From assembly GCA_963989385.1 (NCBI GenBank), contig OZ022501.1, forward strand, positions 97,138,979 to 97,202,978: a stretch of 64,000 nt of DNA, read 5' to 3'. Position numbers and translations under genes: made by a program. A model generated the notes under the pieces. It made no database searches, had not been told where the DNA came from, and saw nothing but the letters and a program-made list of their open reading frames with translations. This DNA is from Ctena decussata. Lineage: Eukaryota; Mollusca; Bivalvia; Lucinida; Lucinidae. Below, piece after piece: positions 31,301-42,103 of this stretch (the first letter of the stretch is position 1; each line of letters begins with the position of its first letter).

Positions 31301-32986
31301 TGTTATTACTGCCAACTGACAGTAATAAACTGTTATTGCAGTGGAAGGGTCCATATGAAGTAGTAGAGGTGGTGAATAGAATGGACTATAAAATCGACGT
31401 CAATGGTGTCGTGAGTACATATCATGCTAATATGCTGAAACAGTATGTCGAACGTCGTACTGTGCCGTCACATTGTTTATTGTCGACTGAGACTACAGAG
31501 TCGGTTGATGACGATGGTAGTGATGAATTTTCTCTTGATGATTGTGCTTTTCCGACAGCTAAAGAGCCGGAAACTTATAACGACGTCAGTATTTCAGATA
31601 CGTTAACGTCAGAACAACGTATGGAGGTTGAATCGTTGATTAAACAGTACCCGGATGTACTATCAAGTTTACCCGGTCGAACTGATCAAATACAGCACGA
31701 TATCAAACTACTCACGTCAGAACCCATACGGACGAAAGGTTATTCTATCCCGTATAAGACGCGTGACGTCATGGAGACGGAGATACAGGATATGTTAGAT
31801 TTAGGGGTAATCGAGCCGTCGATTTCACCGTATTCATCTCCTGTTGTCCTAGTTCCGAAGAAAGACGGATCAGTTAGATTCTGTATCGACTTCCGGAAGC
31901 TTAACAAAGTGACGGAATTCGATGCAGAACCTATGCCAAATATGGAGGAGGTTATCAATAAAATGTCGGGACATAGATTCTTTACAAAGATGGACCTGAG
32001 TAAGGGTTATTGGCAAGTCAGTCTTACTGAAAGGTCTAAACCTTTGACGGCATTTGAAACGCCTAAAGGTTTATTCCAGTTTAAAACTATGCCCTTCGGT
32101 TTGGTCAATTCGGGAGCATCTTTTTGTAGGTTAATGAGAATCATATTGTCCAATCTCCCAAATGTTGACAGCTTTGTTGATGACATGTGGATATTTACTG
32201 AAACATGGAAGGATCATGTGACGTCATTACGTCAAGTGTTAGATCGGCTCAGGTCGGCCAAATTGACGGCAAAACCATCTAAATGCATGATCGGATATGG
32301 CAGTATCGAGTGCCTTGGTCACAATATCGTCGGACAGACGGTACGACCGACCGCAAGAGGACAAGATACAGGCTATCAGAGATGCTCCTCGTCCATGTAC
32401 GAAAAGACAAATTAAATCTTTTCTGGGATTAGCTGGGTTTTACCGTCGTTTCATCCCAAATTTCTCATCCATAGCTTCTCCTCTGACTGATTTAACTAAA
32501 CGGGATAGACCTAATTCTATCAAAGATTGGCAAGATCAGCATGAAAGGGCATTTCAAACCCTGAAGAGTAGGCTCACGTCTAGTCCTATTCTTCGCTTAC
32601 CTGTTTTTCAAGAAGGTAACCCGTTTGTACTTCGAACAGACGCTTCAGACGTTGGTCTTGGAGCTATTTTGCTTCAGGAGTTCGAAGGTGAAGGTCGTTT
32701 GCCGATTGCTTATGCTAGCAAGAAATTGTTACCTCGGGAAAAGAACTACTCTGTAATTGAGAAGGAATGTTTGGGTATTATCTGGGGTGTTGAGAAATTT
32801 CGTAAGTACCTGTATGGGGCGGAGTTCCTACTTGAAACTGACCACAAACCTTTGTCTTATATGCAGACAGCTAAGGTGCTCAATCCCCGAATCATGCGTT
32901 GGGCCATGAAATTACAGCCGTACAGATTCAGGATCGTTGCTATCCGCGGCCAAGATAATTTGGGGGCGGACTACCTTAGTAGATAG
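28400..32986 (+). CDS. Gag-Pol polyprotein of the Gmr1-like LTR retrotransposon (two frame breaks)
   Basis: The start is the ATG at 28400 (MDQLVKTGKELGYEGQAL). Gag opens with a charged coiled coil, shifts -1 at 28543-28549, and continues to a zinc knuckle CSICGKGHLTYKC at about 29443-29481; it is CX2CX3HX4C, one residue shorter than the usual retroviral form. Protease: LRDTGCTG (about 29868). Integrase: H2C2 finger HETLMSGH and CKSCDIC (30427-30560); acidic residues in AVDIVGP (about 30637), LTDCGSQF (about 30817) and LVERFH (about 30925); GPY/F-type WKGPYEVVE (about 31340). RT: KMDLSKGYWQV and FVDD (about 32174). A 4-bp duplication at 32344-32351 shifts the frame. RNase H: RTDASDVGLGA and TDHKPLSY, ending GADYLSR at 32986. 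As read, the copy cannot make RNase H in frame with RT. Confidence 0.9.
28543..28549 (+). promoter_or_regulatory. A-AAA-AAG slippery heptamer at the gag frame change
   Basis: The upstream frame reads GAA AAA AAG, placing the heptamer in the exact register for -1 slippage. A -1 shift here leads straight into the long frame that continues to 32415. Without it the upstream frame stops at 28639. It could equally be a one-base loss from a run of eight A. Confidence 0.5.
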
Positions 32987-33112
32987 TTTGGCCACGTTAT
33001 GCATCGCACCGTTGTTGTGTATATAGCTAGTTTTCCAGTTTTGACATAGCCTACGATTCGATCGCATTTCGTACTATTTCAGAAAAGAAACATTGTTATG
33101 TTTTTTTCTCCC

Positions 33113-33123
33113 TAAGGGGAAAC
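33113..33123 (+). promoter_or_regulatory. Polypurine tract
   Basis: AAGGGGAA just upstream of the 3' LTR (33127), preceded by a T-rich stretch. Expected site of plus-strand priming. Confidence 0.75.
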
Positions 33124-33126
33124 CTA

Positions 33127-35328
33127 TGTTACGAAATGGATCTACTCGTCCACTATGTCGTCGAGATTATTTTAATCCTTTCAATCAGTAAGGCTACAGT
33201 TTTTAGGGTAACTGTGGTAATAAAACGTTTACGGAAATTGTGACTACGTTATGCATGGGTTGTTTGTGAATACCTCTCGTGGACAGCGTATTGCATGATT
33301 TTAAGGTGAATACCTGCACGAGTCTTTTGATTGTGGACAGTGTGTTGCATGATTTTAATGTGAGTACCTGCACGCTTATATTCGAGTCCCATGATTTAAA
33401 TGTGAGACGCATACTATTTATACGCCTATCTTTTATTGAAAAGTTAGACGTGGCTGTTTAATTCTTATACTGAGGATGTTATATTGTTGTGTGCCCAGAT
33501 TCTGTGTTAAGACCTAGAAGGGTAAGATTTTATTATATTTATTTAGAATAGTTTGGCTAAGAATGAAAAATGTGACTTCTTATTGATATGGTATGATTAT
33601 ATGTGTCGACTGATTTGATTTTGTTGGCAGTGATCAGGCTGCGCATGTGTCGACCGATTTTGTTAGTTAGTAAGCATGCTGCGCATAATATTTGTATATT
33701 AGGAAGTTTTGTAAATTTCGGAAATAGTTTATATCACTGATGTTGGTTGCAATGGTGTGCGTCTATTTGACGTCCAGTGACGTCAGTTGCATTCATGTTA
33801 TTCATGTAACGTCAGTTGCATTCATGTTATTGCGACGTCAGCACATTTTATATTAGTTTCACGTATACGTGGCCTATAGAAGTAGATTGATTTGTAATGG
33901 AACTAATTTACTTACTCGTGACGTCAATTGACGCCATAGCATGCACCGCATTAAGGTTTTTTTTCATAAGTTATAATGGTAACATTTGGTCATCATGCGT
34001 TTGATTTGCCTTCATTAGACGGCGTCATATGATATAACATCATTGATGTCATGATGTCAGATCAAACGTTATGATCCCAAATGTGTTAGAAACGCTTATT
34101 CAGTTATTATATTCTATGGCAAATGGTATTACGCTTAGTTTAAAGAAATGAATTAATAAATATGCAAGTTAGATTTTGGTCAATCAATTTAATGTAAATA
34201 GGTCATTGTTTAGATTATTCATGTTTTATGTGGGGTATGTCATGGTAATGCCAGTTGACGTCAGTATACTTCTTGACAATGTTTGACGTCAGATCCTTCG
34301 ACGCACATGCGTGGTAGAATCTACGTTTCTTCATTGGTGGAAGTGGTAAGCACACTTTTAGCTTTACATCGTGAGCGCGAGTCGTGTCTAGTGACACGGC
34401 TGGCGTGTGCACGTTATGCTCGGCATTCGCCGAGGGCGTTGTATGGTATTTCCAAGACAGGCCCAAGTCTTACGTATTGTTATTATGTAATTACAATGTA
34501 TTAAGTGTAAGTTCGTTATTTTTAGGCACATCAAGTCCGGCAGTCAGCTGTTAGGACTTAGAGCCACGTCTCACCTGGAGATTCGATATACGTCTCCAGG
34601 TAAATACCAACCCGGGTAGAGGCAGTTACAACGCCGTTTGTGCATGGTTCCTAAGCAGAGGCGGGAAGCACAAAATGTAGGCGGAAGTGGTTAGTACAGT
34701 TTTGCCAGATTCTGCGATAAGATCTGAAGGTCACATCAAGTGTGGGACAGCGTTCGTCCACTAAGGTGTGTTAATATATATAGACTGGTCCCTGGTACGA
34801 TCCAGGGAGCGACCAGTATATAATCGTGCACGTGTTACTATAAGTTGGTGTTCCTCATGATATATGGACTGGCCCATGACATGATCCAGGGAACGACGAA
34901 TTGAAGTCTACCAACATAAGGCCTTGTTTTTTTTGTATGAGCTCAAACTAACGTTTTTTTGTTCTTTGTGTTTTCCTTTAGTTCATGGCGCTGAGCCGAG
35001 TACGGTGTTGACGTCAGACGGTAATCTATTTGCGTATTGCACGCAAATCGATTACAGATTTGAAACAAACACCTTACTTGGGCCAGCGACATGAACTGAT
35101 ATGTGTTGTATATTATTGTAATTGTGACAGTTGTAAATTGTATTGTTGTATATAGAATTTACATTATATATATATAAACTTCAAAAAAAATTCTAACGTT
35201 GTTAGAGTTTCCTTGTTAGTGAAATACACTGGTAGATAACCCTTTAACCGGAAGTCACCCTCCGCCGTCCTGGCGACGCATAAGGCTCTACACCCGTGTC
35301 GAGCGTGTGTAAAACCTTCTGCGTAACA
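33127..35328 (+). repeat. 3' LTR (2202 bp)
   Basis: Same ends and content as the 5' LTR. One of the six CRE octamers is lost here (TAACGTCA at about 33807). Followed directly by the ATATC duplication (35329-35333). Confidence 0.95.
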
Positions 35329-35333
35329 ATATC

Positions 35334-37832
35334 TCTAAAATGCCAGATTTTGATGTGTTTTTTCTTTTAGAAATTCGAAAACGTAAATCCAGATCTCATG
35401 GTATAAGACAAAAAGGAAATGATAAACGTAAAAGATGTGCTGCCAAAAAATCTAACACTTCTCTTAATGATTTATCAACAAAATTATTGGAACATGGCCG
35501 ACATGCTATGCTTTCAATTCTTAGTTCCCTACCCATTCCAGTCTTATGCATGTTGGATATAGAGGCTAATAGGCTTTACGATGGAAATCATCAAATGTAC
35601 GAAGCGGCACTTCTAACTAGATGTTATACTCAACACGCTCTCCGTCCACTAATTGATTCTGAAATCAATCACAAAATAATTTTCATTAAAATCCCTTTCA
35701 TTAACAAAGGTATTGACTTTATAGATTTACCTAGTATATATCAGGATAAATCTGTTACATCTTCCATACCTGATTATTTCCAAAATTCTGAACCACCTAT
35801 TATTTGTTATAAGTATAACAAACCGATTAGAAGTATCATATTTAATTTCAATAAACTTGTGTCTGATCTTGACATCGATGCTAATACTCCTGATTCATGA
35901 GATTGTAAAGATTCCAAATTTATTTACCCATCAGCAGGTCATGTTGTGACTGGAAATTTGAAGATCATCCCAGATTCTAGAATTCGTAACATTGTTTCTA
36001 AGGGTCCTAAGTATAGATTCCCTTCCCATATCGATTTCAACAGATGTAGGGTAGAAATTGCATCTGCATTAAATGATTTTGGTAATCGTTGGTGTAAACG
36101 AGAGGGTGTTGAAAGTAACGCTTTAAAGAAATGGAAACTAAGTATCTTTAATATTGTGGGTAAACGCATAAAGTTTTATTCACACAATACTAATCTTTTA
36201 CCTCCTAAGCCTAAATCTTCCTTTAGACATTTGAAGCAGGGTATCCAGGATTTTCATAGGAAGTATGTTTTGGTTCCTGCTGACAAGGCCGCAAACAACA
36301 TTGTTGTTGTTTGTCGGTTGCACTATATTAACACTTTGAAGCAGGAACTTAATGGCACCACGGCTTACGAAGAGACTTTTACAGATGAGAAGACTGTCGT
36401 TAATAGCCACTCAAATGATTTGCCTTATAAGTTTGCTGTAAACGTTAAGGAACGCCAAGACAAACTTCCTACGATGTATTGGTTACCTAAGCTTCACAAA
36501 AAACCGTATAAAGCTAGATTCATTGCCAACTCTAGCTCTTGTACTACTACAGAATTATCTAAATTATTATCTTCTTGCCTCACTGCTGTGAAATCTCGTG
36601 TCATTTGGTACTATGAGACAGTGTATGAGAGGTCGGGGAAAAATATGTTTTGGTCTATAAAAAATTCTGGTGAGGTACTTAGTAAACTGAAGTCAAGAGG
36701 GTTCCGTGCGACTAGTTTGTCCACTTATGATTTTTCAACTCTTTATACCACATTACCCCATAATTTAATAAAGGCAAAACTTGTTGATTTGATTGAGAGG
36801 GCCTTCAAAAAGTTCTTCAAAAATGAAGGTACCCTTTATATTGCCTGTAACGATAAGGAAGCGTTTTTCACTTCTACTGGCCGTAAAATATATAGAGGAT
36901 ATGAACGTTGGTCATGTCAGAATGTATGTGACGCCTTATCATATCTCTTAGATAATATTTACATCAGATTTGGTAATAAGTTATACAGACAAATTGTTGG
37001 TATTCCGATGGGTACAAATTGTGCTCCTCTTGTGGCAGATTTGTTTTTATTTTGTCATGAAAGAGATTTCATGACTTCTCTTTCTGTTGATAATCAAGCT
37101 GATATCAATGAGGCATTTATCTCAATCTCTAGATATTTAGATGATCTTCTGAATATTGATAATCCTTATTTTGAAAGCATGGTCAACCAAATTTACCCAC
37201 CTGAACTTAAATTGAATAAAGCTAATACTTCAGATACCGAGGCCCCCTTTTTTGATTTACATCTATCTATTTCTAACGGTTTTGTATCTTCTAAAATTTA
37301 TGATAAACGTGATGACTTTGACTTTGATATAGTTAATTTTCCATTTTTGGATGGTGACGTTCCACGTCGTCCCTCTTATGGAGTGTATATTTCTCAACTT
37401 ATAAGATTTGCTAGAGTATGTAGTCATGTAGATGACTTTAATGCTCGTAATAAATGTTTAACTGCTAAACTTCTTCAACAGGGCTATCGGTATCATAAGC
37501 TTAGAAAGGCTTTTTCTAAATTCTATCGCAGATACCATGAATTGGTTTCAAAATTTGATGTCGGATTAAAATTTCTTTTACACCAAGGCCTATCGGAACC
37601 AGAATTTTATGGTGACTTAGTATACAAATTCAAAAAGATTATGGGTAGGACTGATTTTTCTGATCAATGCCGAAAAATAATAATACGTCACAATCGTATT
37701 GGCTATAATTTAAATGTTATGCGACAGTCTGCATGCTTAGTGATTAACCCAATCACGGTTGATAACTTTGCTGCACTCTTTAATTGCACACCGGGGGATC
37801 GGGCGTCAGACTCTATGATGGCCCCGACCTAA
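35334..37832 (+). pseudogene. Penelope-like reverse transcriptase ORF with one nonsense codon
   Basis: One continuous frame except for TGA at 35898-35900, beyond which it resumes in phase. The N-terminal third (to about 36000) has no family I can name. RT motifs: WLPKLHKKPYKARFI (about 36480), STYDFSTLYTTLPH (about 36720), VGIPMGTNCAPLVADLF (about 37000) and RYLDDLL (37131-37151), the catalytic aspartates. The C-terminus ends FNCTPGDRASDSMMAPT. No GIY-YIG endonuclease is visible downstream of the RT, unlike canonical Penelope. The 5' part of the frame lies left of the LTR element (about 25145-25259). The clade assignment to Penelope-like is by RT motif style and terminal repeats. Confidence 0.75.
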
Positions 37833-38154
37833 AGCTATATATTTTAGTTGGTTGGGACCGGAGCCTTTTTGTCTGTTGCTTGGTCCACCGGGGCTCAACT
37901 GGTGACCTTCTTTTGCTTCAGATTTCCAGTGGGGTTGTTTGGCAGGCCAGGGCTCTCCACCTGTGAGACGGCCCGTTGTATCTGTTGGGTCCTCGTCTTT
38001 GCTTCTTCATGGTGTTGAATTTGATTTATGTGTTTACCGTGATGATTCATTGACGAGTTAGAGGGTTATCATGCGAACCGAACAACCAACTAAATGTTTT
38101 GTACCACTTCAGAAACTGAGGGTGAGGTTGGGCCTGTAAAATCGATTTAAGCCC
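37833..38154 (+). other. 3' untranslated part of the Penelope-like element
   Basis: Also present inverted at 22951-23165. It contains ACGGCCCGTTGTATCTGTTG and GGTTATCATGCGAACCGAAC. No ORF of substance. Confidence 0.5.
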
Positions 38155-38450
38155 CCCAGTAATTCATTACTGACCGTTCCAAGGCGATAGTTCTGTTGTG
38201 GTTCTCTGTTGCCTGTTTTTGGTGTCAGAGTTACTGTGATGTTTTACCTTATGTATGTTCTTATTATTTTTGGTTCGGTTTGGGTTGCTGAGTGGCCACC
38301 TTTTGGGAACAAGCTGCTCACTCGGTTGGCCATATGTTCTCTGTATCTTGATTATTTGTAATCTTAGTTGTTTCCAACTATGGTTTGAGGGCTGGATTTG
38401 GATTTTGATTGTTTCAGTTCCTGGTCTTTGCATACTTTTTACTTTTAAGA
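38155..38450 (+). repeat. Penelope-like terminal repeat (pseudo-LTR), copy A
   Basis: Directly follows the RT ORF 3' UTR and precedes the start of a second ORF copy, so it sits between tandem units. Near-identical to 22195-22490. Confidence 0.7.
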
Positions 38451-38603
38451 AAAAATGGTAACATAAAACGAAAAAATACTGCTGTTAAGAAAACCAATAC
38501 TTCCCTTAAAATTTTGTCGGAAATACTAAAAAACCATGGTCGACATTCTATGCTCTCATTTTTATGTTCTCTTCCGGTTTCTGTTAAGTGCATTTTAAAG
38601 TAA
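38451..38603 (+). pseudogene. Start of a second, tandem Penelope-like ORF (truncated)
   Basis: RKNTAVKKTNTSLKILSEIL and NHGRHSMLSFLCSLPVSVKC align by eye with KRCAAKKSNTSLNDLSTKLL and HGRHAMLSILSSLPIPVLC of the full ORF at 35440-35560. It breaks at about 38601, where a pearl-type fragment begins. Confidence 0.7.
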
Positions 38604-38770
38604 GTTCAGGAAGAGCTATTGCACTACCCCCGGCGTCAGCGGAGGCGTTGGCGGCGGCGGCGTTAACAAAATGTTAAAGTTTTACATTAAAGATTTTTAT
38701 GTGATGGGCAAGGCACTGTCAGGCGAGCTATCCTGGCCCTGTAACAGGTCTTGTATGACTTTGCTGTTAT
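38603..38770 (+). repeat. Truncated relative of the AGCTCGCCTGAAC pearl-like family
   Basis: AGTTCAGGAAGAGCTATTG, GCGTCAGCGG and a GGCGGC run, then GTCAGGCGAGCTATCCTGG near 38725. It has the same two ends as the element at 39415-40584 but almost no core. Confidence 0.5.
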
Positions 38771-38942
38771 TCAGTGGGTAACATAGTGTCATAAAAATTG
38801 TATGACCACAGGTGTAATAAAATTTTGGCGCATACATGTAATGTCATAGACAACTTCCATGTCAACGATACATTTTCTTTTTGAAATAATTTTCAGTTAG
38901 AAGGTGGTTAAATTCCATTCTAAGAAGTCATATGATAGACAG

Positions 38943-39037
38943 AATCTTACACTTATGGTCATTTCATATGAAATTTATGAAACTAGCCAAAGGCTTGTTT
39001 CATAAATTTCAAATGAACTGACCACGAGTGTAAGATC
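38943..39037. repeat. 95-bp fold-back
   Basis: Arms ATCTTACACTTATGGTCATT and GTTTCATAAATTTCA with near complements around a short centre (AGCCAAAGGCT). Candidate MITE; no duplication identified. Confidence 0.55.
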
Positions 39038-39414
39038 CTCTATTTATATTACTGGGGAGGGAAAGTTTTTAGCCAAGTTATGATGGGAAGTGCTGTACTG
39101 GGTGTTAAGAAAGTTCGTAGACATTATTCAAACTTGCACTGAAATCTTAATAATGTTGTGATTTTGGCAAAACTTTGTCAGTGTGATATAGGAAGCACTA
39201 CCAAAGATATGCAACATATAAATTCTTTGTTCGATTTCAAAATGACGAGAAAATCTGAATTGTCATGGACACACCCTGTACAGGGCTGACAATGGTGAAG
39301 GCAAAATTTTGATTTGCATTGGAGTTTTGCATCTTAAGAGCTTGGCTTTTCAAAACTAATTGAAATATTGAAGATGTACAATTACTGGTATTGCAGGGAA
39401 TATTTTCTTGATTT

Positions 39415-40584
39415 TTAGCTCGCCTGAACGAAAGTTCAGGAAGAGCTATTGTTGTCACCCCGGCGTCGGCGTCAGCGTCCGCGTCCGCGTCAGCGTCGGC
39501 GTCCGGATTGGATGTTTTGGTTAAAGTTTTTTAAAGACCTATATCTCCTTAACCCATGGATGGATTCTTCTGATACTTGCACTGTAGGTAGATATTGGTC
39601 CAAAGTTTAACAGGGTACCACCCCCACCCCACTCCATGACCTTGATGCCAAGGTCATGGACTTAGAAAATTTGGAGTATTTTTGGACTGGATGTTTTGGT
39701 TAAAGTTTTATAAAGCCCAATATCTCCTTAACCCATGGATGGATTCCTTTGATACTTGCACTGTAGTTAGATATTGGTCCAAAGTTTTCCAAGGTACTAC
39801 CCCCACTCCCCTCAGTGACCTTGATGTCAAGGTCATCGACTTAGAAAATTGTCTTTTTATTGATTGGATGTTTTGGTTAAAGTCTTTTAAAGACCCATAT
39901 CTCCTGAACTCAGTGATGAATTCTTTTTATATTTGCACTTTAGTTAGATATTAGTCCAAAGTTTTGCTGAGTACTACCCCAACCCAGCTCAGTGACCTTG
40001 ATGTCAAGGTCAGGGACTTTGGATATTTGTATTTTAATTAAACTTTTCTAATTGCATACTGATTCATAATGCTTGGCAGAGATTTAGTTTACACTTGAAC
40101 TGATGTTAGACACTTTTTTTAGTTTTTACAAAACACTATATACTTACCCCACTGGATGACCTTGAAGTCAAGGTCATCGACTTAGAATTTTGTCTGAAAG
40201 ATTTTGGTTAAAGTTTAATACTTATGAAGACATAATATCACAGTTCCACGATGGACTCAGTTGATACTAATACTTGGACTGATGTTAGATAATGGTTCAA
40301 GGTTTTGCTACATCCTAGCCCCCCTCCACTCCCCACCCCCACCCCTACCTCTTAGTTCTTTGACCTCAAGCTCATGGACTTTGAAATTTCATGTGAATTT
40401 TTTTATTTTAATTTTATTTTAAGACTTATTTCTTAGATAGCTTTTGTTTATAAATGTGGTGCCATTATGGACATGCTTGCCTGAAGTTTTATGCATAGAA
40501 GTCCACACCTCCAAAGCAACTGTGTGATGGGCAAGCACCTATTCAGGCGAGCTATGCTGTCAGGCGACAGCTCTTGTTCATTTA
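39415..40584 (+). mobile_element. Pearl-like element with roughly 178-bp core repeats
   Basis: The left end is AGCTCGCCTGAACGAAAGTT with a CTGAAC/GTTCAG hairpin, then a GCGTC-rich microsatellite (about 39463-39505). Core units are anchored on GGATGTTTTGGTTAAAGT at 39510, 39689 and 39866, with two more degenerate units to about 40400. Most units carry the dyad TGACCTTGATGTCAAGGTCA. The right end has AGCTATGCTGTCAGGCGACA (about 40552). A 5'-end fragment of the same family lies inverted at 48236-48329. Confidence 0.65.
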
Positions 40585-42103
40585 GTTTTTTATCATTTCC
40601 CGACGGTCTGCTACGGAATTTCTGACTAAATCGAAAGGGTACCCCCATTCTCAATGAAACTTTAAATTTCAGGGGGTAGGGATAAAATCTATATCAGTAT
40701 TTGTAAACACAGAGGCATTTTGCAGATTTCTTTTATCTCTTGTTATTAGATTAGTTCTCACATCGAGCATAAACATTCAATCTGATTTTTCTATTTATAC
40801 TTATTTGCAAAATCAATCTTAACAGATTACTCTTTAGATTTAACTTCAGATTCATTTTTACATTAAATTTTGCACGAAAACCTTATTGTTTTGAAACAAA
40901 TTTGGTAAGAATATGCCATTGTTTAGAAAACTCTTGAAATATTTTATACTGGGTTAACATCCACTGTAATTAACAAATTTTCTTGTCATTTAGATGCATT
41001 ATTGTAATAGAAATGCTATTTTATCAATACATTTGCATGATTTGACTTTTTGGTGGTAAAATTTCAAATAAATGATAATTTACAGAGACACCACAAATAT
41101 TCCGACATTTTATTCTTGTCTCCCTTATCTCTAAGACTCACTCCATGATATAAATGATTTTATGTCAACTTTTGATTTCAAGTTTCTTTTCAGATGGTAA
41201 TTCATTACCCCCACCCCCTTTGCAAAATATTAATGCCTCATCTGCTTTTTCATGTCAGTGAAGCATCTGTCAAAATGTGTATGTTGTCTAGGATTCCTTA
41301 CAAGCTGTAACTAATAAAATTCTGTTTGGCTTAGTCTCTATCATTTAAGTTAGTTCTAAAATAATGAATTACGGGGTGATAAGAATAAATAACAGTTTAA
41401 TATGCCACACTTTTATGCGTAAAATCCATGACAAATAGCAGGCCACTTTGACACCTTGGGTATGAACTGCTAATTTTATTACAGTGAAGTGTCATTGTAA
41501 AAGTTGTAACATTGTGGGTCTTTTGATATTGAATAGTTCTTGAAACCTGTAAAGTTTAAAGATCCAATGAATGTAACTTCTGAAGTTATAAGCAATATTG
41601 TAATGTCTTCGAACTTTCTTAACACCCTGTATGCATATTTCATGCAATTGTCCTTCAGATAGCTCGGGTTTACTTACTTTGATCAGTAGTTTTACAGCCA
41701 ATATCTTTCCTCGCTTTAGATCACCTTAGGGCATGTAATGCACCCCAGGGTCAAACTGTCATTTTTATAAGGGAGACAACTTTTTAAAAAATATTTGTTT
41801 ACGTGGTAAATAATTTTTCTTAAAGTGGACTACACTTAAAGAAAAGAATTTGCTGTCTTCTTTACTTTCAGGGTAGTTTCTTTTGAGAAGGGACTCAAAT
41901 ATTGTCATAATGGAGTGATTTCCCTTGGAAGTCTATCTATACACCTTAAATTAAAGGGAGCTAAAGCTGAAGTTCAGCCAATTTTACTTACTACAGTGTA
42001 TATGTGCCAGAAAGCATATCATGTAATCATCAGCATATCATTTCTTTGTAAAAAAATAGGAAAAAAATTAAGTGCAACAGTCAATGCTTATTTCCTTTTC
42101 CAG
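40585..42103. other. Intron or intergenic sequence upstream of the first dystrotelin-like exon found
   Basis: It contains a family S repeat (about 41712-41950) and is otherwise unassigned. I searched it for an EF-hand-encoding exon preceding 42104 and found none I could support. Confidence 0.45.

Larger units (their letters stand above)
25260..35328 (+). mobile_element. Complete Ty3/Gypsy LTR retrotransposon, Gmr1-like domain order, 10,069 bp
   Basis: Two 2.2-kb LTRs with TG...CA ends, a perfect ATATC target duplication, a primer-binding site, gag, then protease, integrase, reverse transcriptase and RNase H, and a polypurine tract before the 3' LTR. The integrase lies before the RT, the reverse of normal Ty3/Gypsy order, yet the RT, H2C2 zinc finger and GPY/F module are Gypsy-like. 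That combination defines the Gmr1-like group. High LTR identity says the insertion is young. Two frame breaks affect the ORF. No envelope-like gene is present. Confidence 0.92.
25125..38603 (+). mobile_element. Penelope-like retroelement, interrupted by an LTR retrotransposon and followed by a partial tandem copy
   Basis: The open frame left of the LTR element (ARFNNIKRFETELKW to NDNIYHEGN, about 25145-25259) continues in the same phase at 35334 once the LTR element and one copy of its 5-bp duplication are removed. The RT ORF ends at 37832. A 3' UTR and terminal repeat (37833-38450) follow, and then the first codons of a second copy (38450-38600, KTNTSLKILSEILKNHGRHS) before it breaks off. 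Head-to-tail partial tandem copies are a recognised habit of Penelope-like elements. Confidence 0.7.

Noticed and set aside
25260..35328. Identity with the clam Steamer element
   Set aside because: Steamer, as I recall it, has LTRs of under 200 bp and normal Gypsy domain order; this element has 2.2-kb LTRs and integrase before RT.
39181..39290. Possible upstream exon of the dystrotelin-like gene after the CAG at about 39180
   Set aside because: The open stretch of about 35 codons has no EF-hand similarity and no convincing donor site.
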